Assembly (NCBI GenBank): GCA_963922565.1
Contig: CAWUIQ010000015.1
Span: 17,205 to 81,204, forward strand
From: JBCBKL01 sp963922565
GTDB lineage: Bacteria; Pseudomonadota; Alphaproteobacteria; Rhodobacterales; Rhodobacteraceae
Reading direction: 5' to 3'
Length of the DNA stretch: 64,000 nt
Shown here in pieces: positions 50,852 through 60,358 of the stretch. Position 1 is the first letter of the stretch, and the number at the start of each line of letters is the position of its first letter. The notes beneath the pieces are model-generated. The model saw only the letters and a program-made list of their open reading frames with translations, had not been told where the DNA came from and made no database searches. Made by a program: the position numbers and the translations under genes.

Positions 50852-51283
50852 ATGCCCTGCCAGTACAAGATTATTCCCTCTGAAAACCTCGTCGCAAAAA
50901 GCTACTGGGGTCTCGTAACCGCGAGATGCGTGTTGCAAATGTTGGACGATATCGAAGATGACCCGCTGTACCAGGAAGGAATGGCAGAATTCGATGACCT
51001 GAGCAGCGTTACGGACTTCGCCATCACCCCTTCGGAAATCGATCGGTTTGCGGATCTGGTCACGGGGCTGAGCAACAGAAAAAGACGGCCCACCAAAAAG
51101 GCCGTTTTCGCGCCAAGCGCTTCTATAAGGGAAGCCGCAAATCACTTCAGCAAGTTGGTCGAAGGCTCGGATGGCGTTGAGGTTGGAGTGTTCGAGAACC
51201 GTTCAGAGGCGCTCGCGTTTCTGGGTGGAACTCAAGGTCAGGTTATCGACCAGTCGATCCTTCACAGCTTCAACATACACTGA
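50852..51283 (+). CDS. Hypothetical protein
   Basis: A 143-residue product from ATG 50852. Mixed alpha/beta: beta start (CQYKIIPSENLVAKSYWGLV), helix (VLQMLDDIEDDPLYQEGM), beta (FAITPSEIDRFADLV) and helix (NHFSKLVEGSDGVEVGVFEN, SEALAFLG). The order recalls the STAS/SpoIIAA-like fold of small regulatory proteins, but I cannot assign it firmly. Single gene, convergent with adhC across a hairpin terminator. Confidence 0.65.
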   Translation: MPCQYKIIPSENLVAKSYWGLVTARCVLQMLDDIEDDPLYQEGMAEFDDLSSVTDFAITPSEIDRFADLVTGLSNRKRRPTKKAVFAPSASIREAANHFSKLVEGSDGVEVGVFENRSEALAFLGGTQGQVIDQSILHSFNIH

Positions 51284-51307
51284 CCAATAACCCACACGCC
51301 ATCAGAA

Positions 51308-51333
51308 ATCGCTCGCGCCGCTACGCGAGCGAT
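51308..51333 (-). terminator. Hairpin terminator between convergent genes
   Basis: Perfect 10-base stem ATCGCTCGCG-CCGCTA-CGCGAGCGAT. On the minus strand it is followed by TTTCTGAT, so it best serves the dehydrogenase gene, though it could act on both. Confidence 0.65.
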
Positions 51334-51354
51334 CAGGGCGCGACCTTGTCCTAT

Positions 51355-52467
51355 TCAGTACTCCACAACCGCGCGGATCGACTTGCCCTCGTGCATCAGG
51401 TCAAAGCCGTGGTTGATCTCGTCCAACGACAGTTTGTGGGTGATCATCGGATCAATCTCGATCTTGCCGTCCATGTACCAGTCAACGATCTTGGGCACAT
51501 CGGTCCGGCCTGACGCGCCACCAAAGGCAGTCCCCCGCCACACCCGGCCTGTCACAAGCTGGAACGGACGCGTCGAAATCTCGGCGCCTGCCGGGGCAAC
51601 GCCGATGATGACGCTTTCGCCCCACCCCTTGTGCGCGGCCTCCAGCGCGGTGCGCATGACGTCGACATTGCCCGTCGCGTCAAAGGTGTAGTCCGCCCCA
51701 CCCCCGGTGAGCTCGACAAGATGCGCCACCATATCGCCGCCGACTTCTGACGGATTGACGAAATCCGTCATTCCGAAATGGGTGGCCATCTTGGCTTTGT
51801 CAGCGTTGAGATCTACACCGACGATCTGATCCGCCCCGGCCATGCGCAAGCCCTGGATCACGTTGAGCCCGATGCCGCCAAGACCGAAAACGATGGCCCT
51901 GCTGCCAATCTCGACCTTGGCCGTGTTGATGACCGCCCCGATGCCCGTCGTGACCCCGCAGCCGATGTAGCAGACCTTGTCGAAAGGCGCGTCCTTGCGG
52001 ATCTTGGCCAAGGCGATCTCGGGCACCACGGTGTGATTGGCGAAGGTCGAGCAACCCATGTAGTGGTGGATCGGCGTGCCATCCAGCATCGAAAACCGCG
52101 TCGTGCCGTCGGGCAACAGGCCCTGCCCCTGCGTGGCCCGCACCTTTTGGCAGAGGTTCGTTTTTGGATTGAGGCAATATTCGCATTCGCGGCATTCCGG
52201 AGTGTATAGCGGGATCACGTGATCGCCGACCTCGAGCGTCGTGACACCTTCGCCGACTTCGACCACGACACCAGCCCCTTCGTGACCCAGAATGGCGGGG
52301 AAGATGCCCTCGGGGTCCGCGCCGCTGCGTGTGAACTCGTCGGTATGACAAAGGCCGGTCGCCTTGATCTCGACAAGCACCTCGCCCTTGCGCGGCCCGT
52401 CGAGTTCGACCTCCATGATCTCAAGTGGTTTTCCGGCCTCTACCGCGACGGCAGCACGTGTTCGCAT
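51355..52467 (-). CDS. adhC: S-(hydroxymethyl)glutathione dehydrogenase / class III alcohol dehydrogenase
   Basis: A 370-residue zinc-dependent dehydrogenase of full length. Catalytic zinc ligand in GLCHTDEF (Cys40) and GHEGAG (His62), structural zinc Cys residues at 92, 95, 98 and 106 (CRECEYCLNPKTNLC), NAD site GLGGIGLNVIQGLRMAGA and the class III pattern CGVTTGIGAVINTAKVE. It oxidises the formaldehyde-glutathione adduct and long-chain alcohols. The usual partner S-formylglutathione hydrolase is not adjacent. Also called frmA or flhA. Confidence 0.9.
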   Translation of the reverse strand: MRTRAAVAVEAGKPLEIMEVELDGPRKGEVLVEIKATGLCHTDEFTRSGADPEGIFPAILGHEGAGVVVEVGEGVTTLEVGDHVIPLYTPECRECEYCLNPKTNLCQKVRATQGQGLLPDGTTRFSMLDGTPIHHYMGCSTFANHTVVPEIALAKIRKDAPFDKVCYIGCGVTTGIGAVINTAKVEIGSRAIVFGLGGIGLNVIQGLRMAGADQIVGVDLNADKAKMATHFGMTDFVNPSEVGGDMVAHLVELTGGGADYTFDATGNVDVMRTALEAAHKGWGESVIIGVAPAGAEISTRPFQLVTGRVWRGTAFGGASGRTDVPKIVDWYMDGKIEIDPMITHKLSLDEINHGFDLMHEGKSIRAVVEY

Positions 52468-52560
52468 ATCGAATTCCTCCCCTTAATCGCCCAACAGAAG
52501 GCGAAGGTGACCCGCCCTGTCAATGGGCGCGTTACTTCGACTGCAAATATCATTGGAAAG

Positions 52561-52583
52561 CCGGGGGACCGACAGCCCCCCGG
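52561..52583 (-). terminator. Hairpin terminator after the RND operon
   Basis: CCGGGGG and CCCCCGG arms around a 9-base loop, followed on the minus strand by CTTTCC, 17 bases past the RND stop. Confidence 0.6.
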
Positions 52584-52599
52584 TTCAACGGCCCCAGAC

Positions 52600-55500
52600 C
52601 TACTCGGCGGCCAATCGCAGTTCCGGACTGGCCGGATCGGTCAGCACATAGGGCTCATCAGATGGCTGCTGCGGCTTGCGTTTTTCGATGCGACGGCGAA
52701 CCAGTGCGAACATCGGCGGCGTGAAGTAGAAACTGACCACCGTGCTCAGCAGGACACCCCCGGCGATCGATACCGCAAAGGGTGGCCAGAACGCGCCCCC
52801 ATCCAGGATCAGGGGCAGGAAGCCACCGAACGTGGTTAACGTCGTCGACACGATATGGCGTGACGACCCGACCACGACACCGGCCATGGCATCGTGATCG
52901 CCCGCCGCCGCGGCCTTGTCGGCCTGCAACCCGGTCAGGATGATGATGGCCGCGTTGATCGAAACCCCGATCGATCCGATCACCCCGATGATGGCCACGA
53001 TCCCGAACGGATACTGCATCACCGCCAGCGACAGGATCGACAGCCCGGCCGACAGGACACAGACAACAAGGGCCACACCTGTAAGCCGGAAGGAATTGAA
53101 GGTCAGGGCGATCGTCGCGATGGTCAGCGTTACGATGATACCGAGCGAGGCCAGCAGGTTGCCAACCGTGTTGGAGCGGGCATCGCTGTCGCCACCAAGC
53201 TCGATCCGATAACCGGCGGGCATCGCAAAGCCTGACGCATCAAGCTCTGCGCGGATCTGCTGCAACGCTTCTTCGGGCAGAACATCGGGCACCAGAAAGG
53301 CCTGAACGGTGTTCGACCGTTCGCCGTTGCGGCGGGTGATGACGCTTTCGGCCGGTTCGATCACCGGCGTCGCCAGCTCGGACAGGGGCACCGCGGGAAA
53401 GACACCGGTCGCCGAAACCTCGCCGGCGCCCGGCAACAGGATTGGCATGTCCGCAATGGCGGCCAGATCGCCGCGCAGACCTTCACCAAGCCTGACACGG
53501 ATGGGCAATTGCTCCGTCCCCTCGATGAGGCTGCCGCCCGTCACCCCCACGAGCGCCGAGTCGAGTTGTGACGCGACATCCGTCAGGTTCATGCCCAAAA
53601 GCCGTGCCTCGACCTCGTCGATCTCGAACCGGACCTGCGGCGCACCACCGTTCACCCCTGCCCGCGCATGGGTAACCAGCGGGTTGTTCGCCATGATGGC
53701 CCGCGCCTCGTCACCCAGTTCGCGCAGCGTCGCCATGTCGGGCCCCACGACCCTGATCTCTACCGGCGCGGCGACCGGGGGCCCTTGCACAAGGGTCCGC
53801 ACGATGATCTGCGCCTGCGGGAAATCCCGATCAAGCCGATCCTGAAGTTCAGGCGCCAGACGGGCGGATGCCTCAGGCGCGGTTGTCGTGATCATCGCCT
53901 GGGCATAGCCAGGCTCCTGCGAGCGACCGCCAGTGATATTGTAGTAAAAGGCCGGTCCGGATTTGCCGATCGACCAATAGACCGTCTTGATGTCCTCGCT
54001 CTCGCGCAGGATCGCATCGATCTCTTTGGCGACAGCCGCCGTATCGGCGATCCCGGTGCCAGCGGGCATATCGACCTCGAGATAGAACTGGTCGCGCTCG
54101 ACACCCGGAAAGAACTGTGCCGTCAGCGTCGGAAAGCTCGCAAAACCGAGGACCGGAAGGATCAGGGCGATGGAGATCGACTTGATCGGATGCTTCACGG
54201 CAAGACGGATAGACCCTTCGAAGATACGCCCCAGCAATGGCCAGCGCACACCGCCACCGCGTCCGGCCGCGGGCAGGATCCATCCGGCAAGCGCCGGCGT
54301 GACGGTCAATGCGATAAATAAGGACCAGAAGAGCATCAGGACCACCGCGATCGCGATCGATCCGACAAAGTCGCCCGCCGGGCCCGGCAGCAGGATCATG
54401 GGCGTGAACGACAGCGCGGTCGTGACGGTGGACGCCAATAGGGGCGTGGAAAGCCGCTTGACCGAGTCACCGACGGCATTGATCCGGTCCATTCCCTTTT
54501 GGATGCGCTGCCTCACTTCGTCGGTCATCACGATGGCCGCGTCGACCAGAAGGCCAAGCGCCACGATCAGGCCAGTGACGGACATCTGGTGCAGCGGCAG
54601 GCCCATGATGTTCATGCTGGCAAGCGTGGCCAGCGACACGATGGGCAGAACGAAGGCGACAATGGCCGCTGCCCGGATGCCCAGCGTGACCAGCAGAACC
54701 GCGACAACCAGACCAACGCCGATCGCCATGTTCGTCGCAACATCCGACAGCCGCTGCACGGTATAGCCCGACTGGTCGAACATCATGACTTCGGAAATGC
54801 CCAGCGGCACATTCGCGGCGCCCTCGGCCAGTTCTTCGCGCACAAAGCCCAGCCAGTTGTCGATCTGCACCCCGTCCTGAGCGAGTACTCCGACCAGAAC
54901 CGCAGGCTTTCCGTCAGCAAACGCCAGTTCCTCGGATGGCTCCAGCGGACCCCGGGTGATTGTTGCGATGTCACCGAGTTGAACGGTGGACCCTTCCGCA
55001 TTTTCACGCAGAACGATCTGGCGCAGGCGGTCCAGCGATTTTACCTCGCCAGAGATGTTGATGTTGAAGTTCTCGTCACCGCCCTGCAGACGACCGGCCT
55101 GAACCTTGCCGTCCGCTCCAGCGATGCGGCCCGAAATTTCGGCCGCAGTCAGCCCGAGGGCCGCCGCGATGTTGGGGTCAACTTCAACCAAAACCTCTTC
55201 CTCCGGCTCACCAAAGAGATCGACGGCCTTGGTTGACGGGATCGTCCGCAAACGATCGGCCAATGCTTCCGCATGGCGGTGCAGCAGCGTGACGGGCACG
55301 CCGTCATGGTCTGCTTCGACCGCGACTACGGCGGAATAGGCGCTGATCCCTTCGGCATTGAAGTCGGGGGCCATCACACCGGCGGGGAAGTCGGCGCGGG
55401 CGTCCTCGACCGCGTCGCGGGCTTCGGACCAGACCTGCTCGATCCGGTCATCGGCAAGGGTTTCGAGCAGTTCGATCGAGATGACCGAAACGCCCGAACG

Positions 55501-55746
55501 CGAAACGCTTTCGATCGTGTCGATCTCGGGGATTTCGCGCAGCTCTTCCTCGATCTCTGCCGTTACCAGCGCCTCGACCCGCGCCGGATCAGCCCCGGGG
55601 AAGCTGGTCGTGACCGTGGCAAAGAGATTGGTGATGGTCGGGTCTTCCTGCCGTCCGAGAGAAAGAAACGACGACAAGCCAGCCGCGACAAAGAAAAGTA
55701 TGATGAGCGCGACCAGTCTGGGTTGGCGGAAGGTCAGCGTTTCCAT
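52600..55746 (-). CDS. RND family efflux transporter permease
   Basis: A 1048-residue inner-membrane pump of the AcrB/HAE1 type. First membrane helix at residues 10-30 (LVALIILFFVAAGLSSFLSL), paired with the LGRQEDP loop; the middle helices carry the proton-relay block LGLLVDAAIVMTDEVRQRIQ, and the second half repeats the layout (GVIGSIGVSINAAIIILTGL). It should export drugs, lipids or other hydrophobic compounds with the adjacent fusion protein. No outer-membrane factor is encoded here, so a TolC homologue elsewhere is implied. Four bases after the fusion-protein gene. Confidence 0.9.
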   Translation of the reverse strand: METLTFRQPRLVALIILFFVAAGLSSFLSLGRQEDPTITNLFATVTTSFPGADPARVEALVTAEIEEELREIPEIDTIESVSRSGVSVISIELLETLADDRIEQVWSEARDAVEDARADFPAGVMAPDFNAEGISAYSAVVAVEADHDGVPVTLLHRHAEALADRLRTIPSTKAVDLFGEPEEEVLVEVDPNIAAALGLTAAEISGRIAGADGKVQAGRLQGGDENFNINISGEVKSLDRLRQIVLRENAEGSTVQLGDIATITRGPLEPSEELAFADGKPAVLVGVLAQDGVQIDNWLGFVREELAEGAANVPLGISEVMMFDQSGYTVQRLSDVATNMAIGVGLVVAVLLVTLGIRAAAIVAFVLPIVSLATLASMNIMGLPLHQMSVTGLIVALGLLVDAAIVMTDEVRQRIQKGMDRINAVGDSVKRLSTPLLASTVTTALSFTPMILLPGPAGDFVGSIAIAVVLMLFWSLFIALTVTPALAGWILPAAGRGGGVRWPLLGRIFEGSIRLAVKHPIKSISIALILPVLGFASFPTLTAQFFPGVERDQFYLEVDMPAGTGIADTAAVAKEIDAILRESEDIKTVYWSIGKSGPAFYYNITGGRSQEPGYAQAMITTTAPEASARLAPELQDRLDRDFPQAQIIVRTLVQGPPVAAPVEIRVVGPDMATLRELGDEARAIMANNPLVTHARAGVNGGAPQVRFEIDEVEARLLGMNLTDVASQLDSALVGVTGGSLIEGTEQLPIRVRLGEGLRGDLAAIADMPILLPGAGEVSATGVFPAVPLSELATPVIEPAESVITRRNGERSNTVQAFLVPDVLPEEALQQIRAELDASGFAMPAGYRIELGGDSDARSNTVGNLLASLGIIVTLTIATIALTFNSFRLTGVALVVCVLSAGLSILSLAVMQYPFGIVAIIGVIGSIGVSINAAIIILTGLQADKAAAAGDHDAMAGVVVGSSRHIVSTTLTTFGGFLPLILDGGAFWPPFAVSIAGGVLLSTVVSFYFTPPMFALVRRRIEKRKPQQPSDEPYVLTDPASPELRLAAE

Positions 55747-55749
55747 GGC

Positions 55750-56901
55750 TTACGCCCCCTCTTCGATCACTTTGACCAGTTGGCCCGCCGTCACACGCTG
55801 TGGCCCCTCGGTCAGCAGTTTCGTACCTTCGGGAAACGTCCCACGGGCAAAGACACGGTCACCGCTAGTATAAAGCAGCTCGACGGTGGCCTGGCGCACC
55901 ATGTTGTCCTGATCGACGACCTGCAGCGTCCACGTCCCGCGCGCGCCTTCCTTGAGGCTGCGGGTGGGCACCCACACGCCCCGCTCGTCAACACGGCTGG
56001 TCGCCACAAGGCTGGCCGTCTGGCCAAGCGCCAGATCAACATCGCTTTCTATCTCGAAAAGGACGGTTCGGGTCCGCGTAACCGGATCGATATCGGGGCG
56101 AACACTGAACACGCCCGCATTGTAGGCGCGACCCCCGACCGTGATTTCGGTCGCATCAATGGCCGAAAGTTCCACGTTCAATGGCAGGCCGATGCGGACC
56201 AGCGGGGCGCCTTCGGCCACCAGCCCCAGAATGGTCTGACCAGCCGCGAGCGTTTCGCCCCCGTCCACGTTCGACAGGGTAATCCGGCCCGCCATCGGCG
56301 CATGCAGATCGGATTTTTCCAGCTGCAGGCGGATGCTGTCGAGGTTGGCGTCGATCTCGGCCACCCGAGCCGTCAGCTCTCGCTGGGTCGCCATGGCTTC
56401 GTCCAAGCGCTCCTGGCTGGCAAAGCCGCGCTCCCGCAGCGCCTCGTTACGCTCAACCGTCTGGTCGGCGAATTCGAGCTGGGCGAGGATCGCTTTCTTC
56501 GACGCGTCCAAACGTTCCCGGTCAGCCAGCAAAAGGTCGGTGTCCAGCCGCGCGATCAGCTGGCCCATCTCAACGCGATCCCCTTCGTCGACGAGAACCT
56601 CGTCAAGGCGCCCGGCAAGCTCGAACGACAGGTTCACGGTTTCCCGTGCTTCGACCTGACCGACAAAACGGCGCGTGACGGTATAGCCATCCTCGAACAC
56701 GATCGGCTCGGCCGACACCGGCATTGGCGGAGCGACCTGGGCGGTTGCCTCGGCCGTCGCTTCGGCCCGTTCTGTCATGAATGCTGCGCCTGCGCCGACG
56801 GCAATGACGGCTATGGCGATGAAAGCCCCGTTCAAACCAAGGGATATGATACCTGCAACAGCTCTACGCGCTAACGATCTTTTCTTCGGTTCCTCAGGCA
56901 T
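55750..56901 (-). CDS. RND efflux periplasmic adaptor (membrane fusion) protein
   Basis: A 383-residue product. An N-terminal membrane anchor (IISLGLNGAFIAIAVIAVGAGAAFM) is followed by a lipoyl half (FVGQVEARETVNLSFELAGRL and VDEGDRVEMGQLIARLD), a coiled-coil hairpin (about 125-185, LDEAMATQRELTARVAEIDA) and the second lipoyl half and beta-barrel (APMAGRITLSNVDGGETLAA). It links the RND pump to an outer-membrane channel. First gene of the operon; the TetR gene diverges from it over a clear dyad. Confidence 0.9.
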   Translation of the reverse strand: MPEEPKKRSLARRAVAGIISLGLNGAFIAIAVIAVGAGAAFMTERAEATAEATAQVAPPMPVSAEPIVFEDGYTVTRRFVGQVEARETVNLSFELAGRLDEVLVDEGDRVEMGQLIARLDTDLLLADRERLDASKKAILAQLEFADQTVERNEALRERGFASQERLDEAMATQRELTARVAEIDANLDSIRLQLEKSDLHAPMAGRITLSNVDGGETLAAGQTILGLVAEGAPLVRIGLPLNVELSAIDATEITVGGRAYNAGVFSVRPDIDPVTRTRTVLFEIESDVDLALGQTASLVATSRVDERGVWVPTRSLKEGARGTWTLQVVDQDNMVRQATVELLYTSGDRVFARGTFPEGTKLLTEGPQRVTAGQLVKVIEEGA

Positions 56902-56955
56902 TGCGACCTCCCGGTGTTTTGTGCCTCGGCAACGACAAATTACGCCCTATGTAAT

Positions 56956-56991
56956 GTAAGAGACTCTAACTTCAATGTTAGAACGTCTTAC
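56956..56991. promoter_or_regulatory. TetR operator dyad
   Basis: Two 15-base arms (56956-56970 and 56977-56991) around a 6-base spacer, 12 of 15 complementary; the inner core TCTAAC-TTCAAT-GTTAGA is perfect. It sits between the divergent RND operon and tetR. Confidence 0.8.
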
Positions 56992-57028
56992 TTTGACAAT
57001 TTCTACGGCGCAAGGCAAAAGTCGGATC

Positions 57029-57640
57029 ATGAAAGAGGCAGCAACTACGGAAAAAAAGGCATATCACCACGGCGACCTGCGCGCGGGGCTGTTGTCTGCG
57101 ATCCGGCAACTCGTTGAAGAAAAAGGGCCAGATCAGTTTTCGGTTGCCGAGGCGGCAAGGCTGGCGGGGGTTTCAACGGCCGCGCCCTACAAGCATTTCA
57201 AGGATCGCGACGAGATGCTCAAGGCCGCAGCGCTCGACAACATGGCACGCCAATCCACCGAAATGCGCGATGCTTTGGCCCCGCTTCCGCCCAAATGCGT
57301 TGAGCGGATCGAAGCGCTTGGCCAGCTCTATATCGAATGTGCGACCCGCGAACCGGGCATGTTCCGGCTGACCTTTGCGCTTTCAAGCGGCCACAACCGG
57401 GACCCGTCACTGATCGCAAGTGGCAAGGCCATGTTCGGCCTGCTACAGCACGAGGTGGCGACCTTTCTGGGCATTGAACCCCTCGACCCCGAGGCCGAGC
57501 GCCGGGCGATGATGCTGTGGAGCTTTGTTCACGGCCTGTCATTCCTGCTGATCGACGGCAAGGTCGAGGCGATGGAGCTCGATCTCGACCTTCCTCAGAT
57601 GCTGCACGACGTCGCACAGCGCGTGATGGTCGATCACTGA
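57029..57640 (+). CDS. TetR family transcriptional regulator
   Basis: A 203-residue product from ATG 57029. An upstream in-frame ATG at 56975 lies inside the operator dyad, so the later start is preferred. HTH: HHGDLRAGLLSAIRQLVEEK, FSVAEAARLAGVSTAAPYKH (recognition helix), FKDRDEMLKAAA. The C-terminal domain resembles the WHG subgroup (LWSFVHGLSFLLIDGKVE). It most likely represses the divergent RND efflux operon and itself. Confidence 0.9.
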   Translation: MKEAATTEKKAYHHGDLRAGLLSAIRQLVEEKGPDQFSVAEAARLAGVSTAAPYKHFKDRDEMLKAAALDNMARQSTEMRDALAPLPPKCVERIEALGQLYIECATREPGMFRLTFALSSGHNRDPSLIASGKAMFGLLQHEVATFLGIEPLDPEAERRAMMLWSFVHGLSFLLIDGKVEAMELDLDLPQMLHDVAQRVMVDH

Positions 57641-57659
57641 GATCGGCTCGTCGGCACCC

Positions 57660-58409
57660 TCAACCGTACCAGACTGCCCGACGGATCAGGTTGAGGCCCA
57701 GGAACACGAAAACGATCAACAAGATGGTCCGAAACCGCGTTGGCGATGCCCGATTTCGCAGCGCCTCACCCGCCGCAAACCCAAGCAGGGTCGGCACCAG
57801 CATCAGAACCGAGGCAAGGCTAAGCGGCCCCGTCAAAAACCCAAGCTGGGCATAGGCCGCCAGTAATGGCAGGCTGCCGACGAAGATCAGGAACCCTGAA
57901 GCTCGCACGAACTCGTCCTTGTCCACGCCGCGCGCCGTCAGATACATCGCCAGCGGCGCGGCCCATCCAGCGGTCATCCCGCCAATGATGCCGGCAAAGA
58001 TGCCAAACCCCACCTGCGCCGCACGGTCGAACCGATCCGCGATTGCCGGCACCCACCCTTTCCAACTGAACGCTACGAAAAACAGTATGACGGCACCCAG
58101 AACCGCCAGTAACGCGCGATCCGTTGTCTCGCGGGTTGCAAAGGTCGTCGCAGCGACGCCCAGAAAAAGCACGCAGGCAAAAAGCCCATAGCGCCTCGCT
58201 GTCCGCGCGACCTGGCCCGAGCGCAGCAATTGCCAGAAATTCGATCCGATCATCGGGAACAGGACGAGCGAGATCGCGGTTCTTGGGTCGAATGCCAGCG
58301 TTAGCAGTGCAATGGCGACAGTGGGCAGCCCAAGCCCGGTGAGCCCCTTGACCGTTCCCGCGAGCAGGAACGCGGCCGACCCGACAAGAAGGATGAGCTC
58401 TGTATTCAC
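57660..58409 (-). CDS. TauE/SafE family sulfite/anion exporter-like protein
   Basis: A 249-residue product with about eight membrane helices in two repeats; LLAGTVKGLTGLGLPTVAIALL at the start and GIFAGIIGGMTAGWAAPLAMYL in the second half are the duplicated TauE/SafE (DUF81) motif. Family members move sulfite, sulfoacetate or other organic anions across the inner membrane. Convergent with the TetR gene; it may belong with the carboxylate operon upstream. Confidence 0.85.
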   Translation of the reverse strand: MNTELILLVGSAAFLLAGTVKGLTGLGLPTVAIALLTLAFDPRTAISLVLFPMIGSNFWQLLRSGQVARTARRYGLFACVLFLGVAATTFATRETTDRALLAVLGAVILFFVAFSWKGWVPAIADRFDRAAQVGFGIFAGIIGGMTAGWAAPLAMYLTARGVDKDEFVRASGFLIFVGSLPLLAAYAQLGFLTGPLSLASVLMLVPTLLGFAAGEALRNRASPTRFRTILLIVFVFLGLNLIRRAVWYG

Positions 58410-58442
58410 CGCTCGATCCGCAAGTCTATTGGCCGCCGCAAG

Positions 58443-59204
58443 TTAACCGTCATAGGTCCAGCGATACTGCGGCGGCGTCGGCCCCTTGTTGCGGCCCCCT
58501 TGCTGCGATTGTTCCCACGCATGAGCCAGGATCCCGACCGACCGCGACAGACAGAAGAGGCCGCGCGCAAGCGGGGATGCAAATCCAAGCTCGGCAAAGA
58601 TGACAGCCGTCGCCCCGTCGATGTTCATCGGCACCGGACGGCCCTTTTGTTGCGCCAGATGGCTTTCGATCCAGGTTGCAATCTCGGCAAAGCGTCCCTC
58701 GACCGTACCAGTGGACTTTGCCTCATCCACCAGCGCGAGGAGCCTTGGCGCGCGTGGATCGACGGGTTTGTGAAACCGATGACCGAAACCTGGAATGATC
58801 TGACCATATTCCTTGACCCACACCGCCAAGGCGGCCTCGCGATCCTCCGACCGCATCAACGTCTCGTAAAGCAGAACAGCCTGCTCCCCCGCGCCACCAT
58901 GAACATCGCCAAGCATGTTCACGCCATTGGCAACGGCAGACTGTAGGCCGACCCCGCAGGTCATCGCCATCCGCGCGGCGGCAATCGAGGGCGCTTGTGG
59001 TCCGTGATCGACCGCAGCAACCAACGCTGCTTCGAGCAGGCTGGCCTGCCCCGCGTCTGGGATCTCGCCCCGCAGCATCAGCCAGATCATCTGCGGAAAC
59101 GACAGCGCGCCGATCAGATCCTCGATCGGCCGACCACGAATGTCGATGCGGCCCGGCTCCATATCGATGATCGATGTGCGCCACCAATCCGAAACATCGC
59201 TCAT
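58443..59204 (-). CDS. Citrate-synthase-fold lyase (citryl-CoA lyase-like)
   Basis: A 253-residue product, much shorter than citrate synthase (about 430). It keeps NMLGDVHGGAGEQA and GFGHRFHKPVDPRAPRLL (active-site His region) and GLFCLSRSVGILAHAWEQ (large-helix motif), but the N-terminal part of citrate synthase is largely absent. Proteins of this size are annotated as citryl-CoA lyases. Its ATG overlaps the CoA-transferase stop (ATGA), and both follow a TctABC uptake system, so cleavage of an activated polycarboxylate is the likely reaction. Confidence 0.75.
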   Translation of the reverse strand: MSDVSDWWRTSIIDMEPGRIDIRGRPIEDLIGALSFPQMIWLMLRGEIPDAGQASLLEAALVAAVDHGPQAPSIAAARMAMTCGVGLQSAVANGVNMLGDVHGGAGEQAVLLYETLMRSEDREAALAVWVKEYGQIIPGFGHRFHKPVDPRAPRLLALVDEAKSTGTVEGRFAEIATWIESHLAQQKGRPVPMNIDGATAVIFAELGFASPLARGLFCLSRSVGILAHAWEQSQQGGRNKGPTPPQYRWTYDG

Positions 59205-60358
59205 TGCGAACCTCCCGCAGCGCCACGATCCAGCAGGTCATTATCCTGTCCCAGAACCGGCGGAGACGTCTTTGGATGCGGCCGCTTCCCGTCGATCAGC
59301 ACGGGCGAGGCGCAGACATTGACCGGCTCGCCCGCCACATCCACCGAGGCGATCAATCCCCGGTCGCGCACCTGCGGCTGATCCAGCGCCGCCGGAACGC
59401 TTAGGACCGGGCCGCACGGTACTCCGGCAGCACTCAGAATTTCGACCCAATGCGCCGCTGGCTTCTGTACCAGCACGCTCTCAAGCTCCGCCCGCAGAAC
59501 AAGCCGGTTGCGCTTGCGATCCTCGCGCGTTCGATATGCGGGCTCGGCCAGCAGGTCGGTCCGCCCCAAAAGCTGTGCGAGCGTTTCCCATTGCTGATCC
59601 TGATTGGCCGCGATGTTGATCGGATCGTCCGCCGTCCGAAACGTCGCCGACGGCGCCGATGTCGTGTTTTCGTTCCCGTGGCGCGCCGGTTCGGTTCCTC
59701 CGATCAGGTGATTGGATACGACCCAGCCCATCGAGGACAGCATCGCATCCAGCATCGACACATCCAGAAAGCAGCCCCTTGGCCGCTGATTGAGAGCCGC
59801 GGAAATGGCAAAGGCCGCCGTCATGCCCCCGAACGTATCGGCCAACGGGTAGCCCACCCGCGTCGGATCGCCATCCGCTGTCCCGGTGATGGACATGACG
59901 CCGCTCACACCCTGAACGATCTGATCGTAAGCCGGGGCGTCGCGCAGCGGACCGTCCTGCCCGAAGCCCGAAATGGCGCAATAGATCAGCTGCGGTTGTG
60001 CCGTGCGCAAGACATCATAGCCAAGGCCAAGGCGGCCCATCACGCCGGGGCGAAAATTCTCGACCAGCACATCGGCCGTTTTGACAAGCCCTAAGAAGCA
60101 GGCGCGGTCGGTTTCTGACTTGAGGTCAAGCGTCACCGACTGTTTGCCGGCGTTCTGGGCCAGAAACGAGATCCCCATGCCGGATGCGTTGCGATCAGGA
60201 TCGCTGCCGAGTTCACGGGCCAGATCGCCGCTGCCCGCACGCTCGACCTTGATCACCTCGGCGCCGAAGAGCGCAAGCTGGTAGCAGCAATAGGGCCCAG
60301 CCAGGACGTTCGTCAGATCAAGAACGCGAACGCCTGACAGCGGCCCGTCAGTCGCCAT
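59201..60358 (-). CDS. CaiB/BaiF-type (class III) CoA transferase
   Basis: A 385-residue product from ATG 60358; upstream codons belong to the TctA overlap. Class III signature: PLSGVRVLDLTNVLAGPYCC, VIKVERAGSGDLAREL, SVTLDLKSETDR, VLVENFRPGVMGRLGLGYD (around the catalytic Asp) and ISGFGQDGPLRDAPAYDQIV. It moves CoA between carboxylic acids. It lies between TctA and the lyase gene with overlaps on both sides, so it probably activates the imported acid for cleavage. Confidence 0.85.
   Translation of the reverse strand: MATDGPLSGVRVLDLTNVLAGPYCCYQLALFGAEVIKVERAGSGDLARELGSDPDRNASGMGISFLAQNAGKQSVTLDLKSETDRACFLGLVKTADVLVENFRPGVMGRLGLGYDVLRTAQPQLIYCAISGFGQDGPLRDAPAYDQIVQGVSGVMSITGTADGDPTRVGYPLADTFGGMTAAFAISAALNQRPRGCFLDVSMLDAMLSSMGWVVSNHLIGGTEPARHGNENTTSAPSATFRTADDPINIAANQDQQWETLAQLLGRTDLLAEPAYRTREDRKRNRLVLRAELESVLVQKPAAHWVEILSAAGVPCGPVLSVPAALDQPQVRDRGLIASVDVAGEPVNVCASPVLIDGKRPHPKTSPPVLGQDNDLLDRGAAGGSQ

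Noticed and set aside
53668..54321. 217-codon plus-strand ORF inside the RND gene
   Set aside because: Antisense shadow; composition dominated by Arg, Gly, Asp and His, no start signal.
55273..56874. 533-codon ORF on the plus strand opposite the RND and adaptor genes
   Set aside because: The minus strand encodes unambiguous RND and adaptor proteins; the plus frame is an open shadow caused by high GC at third positions, with no protein-like motifs.
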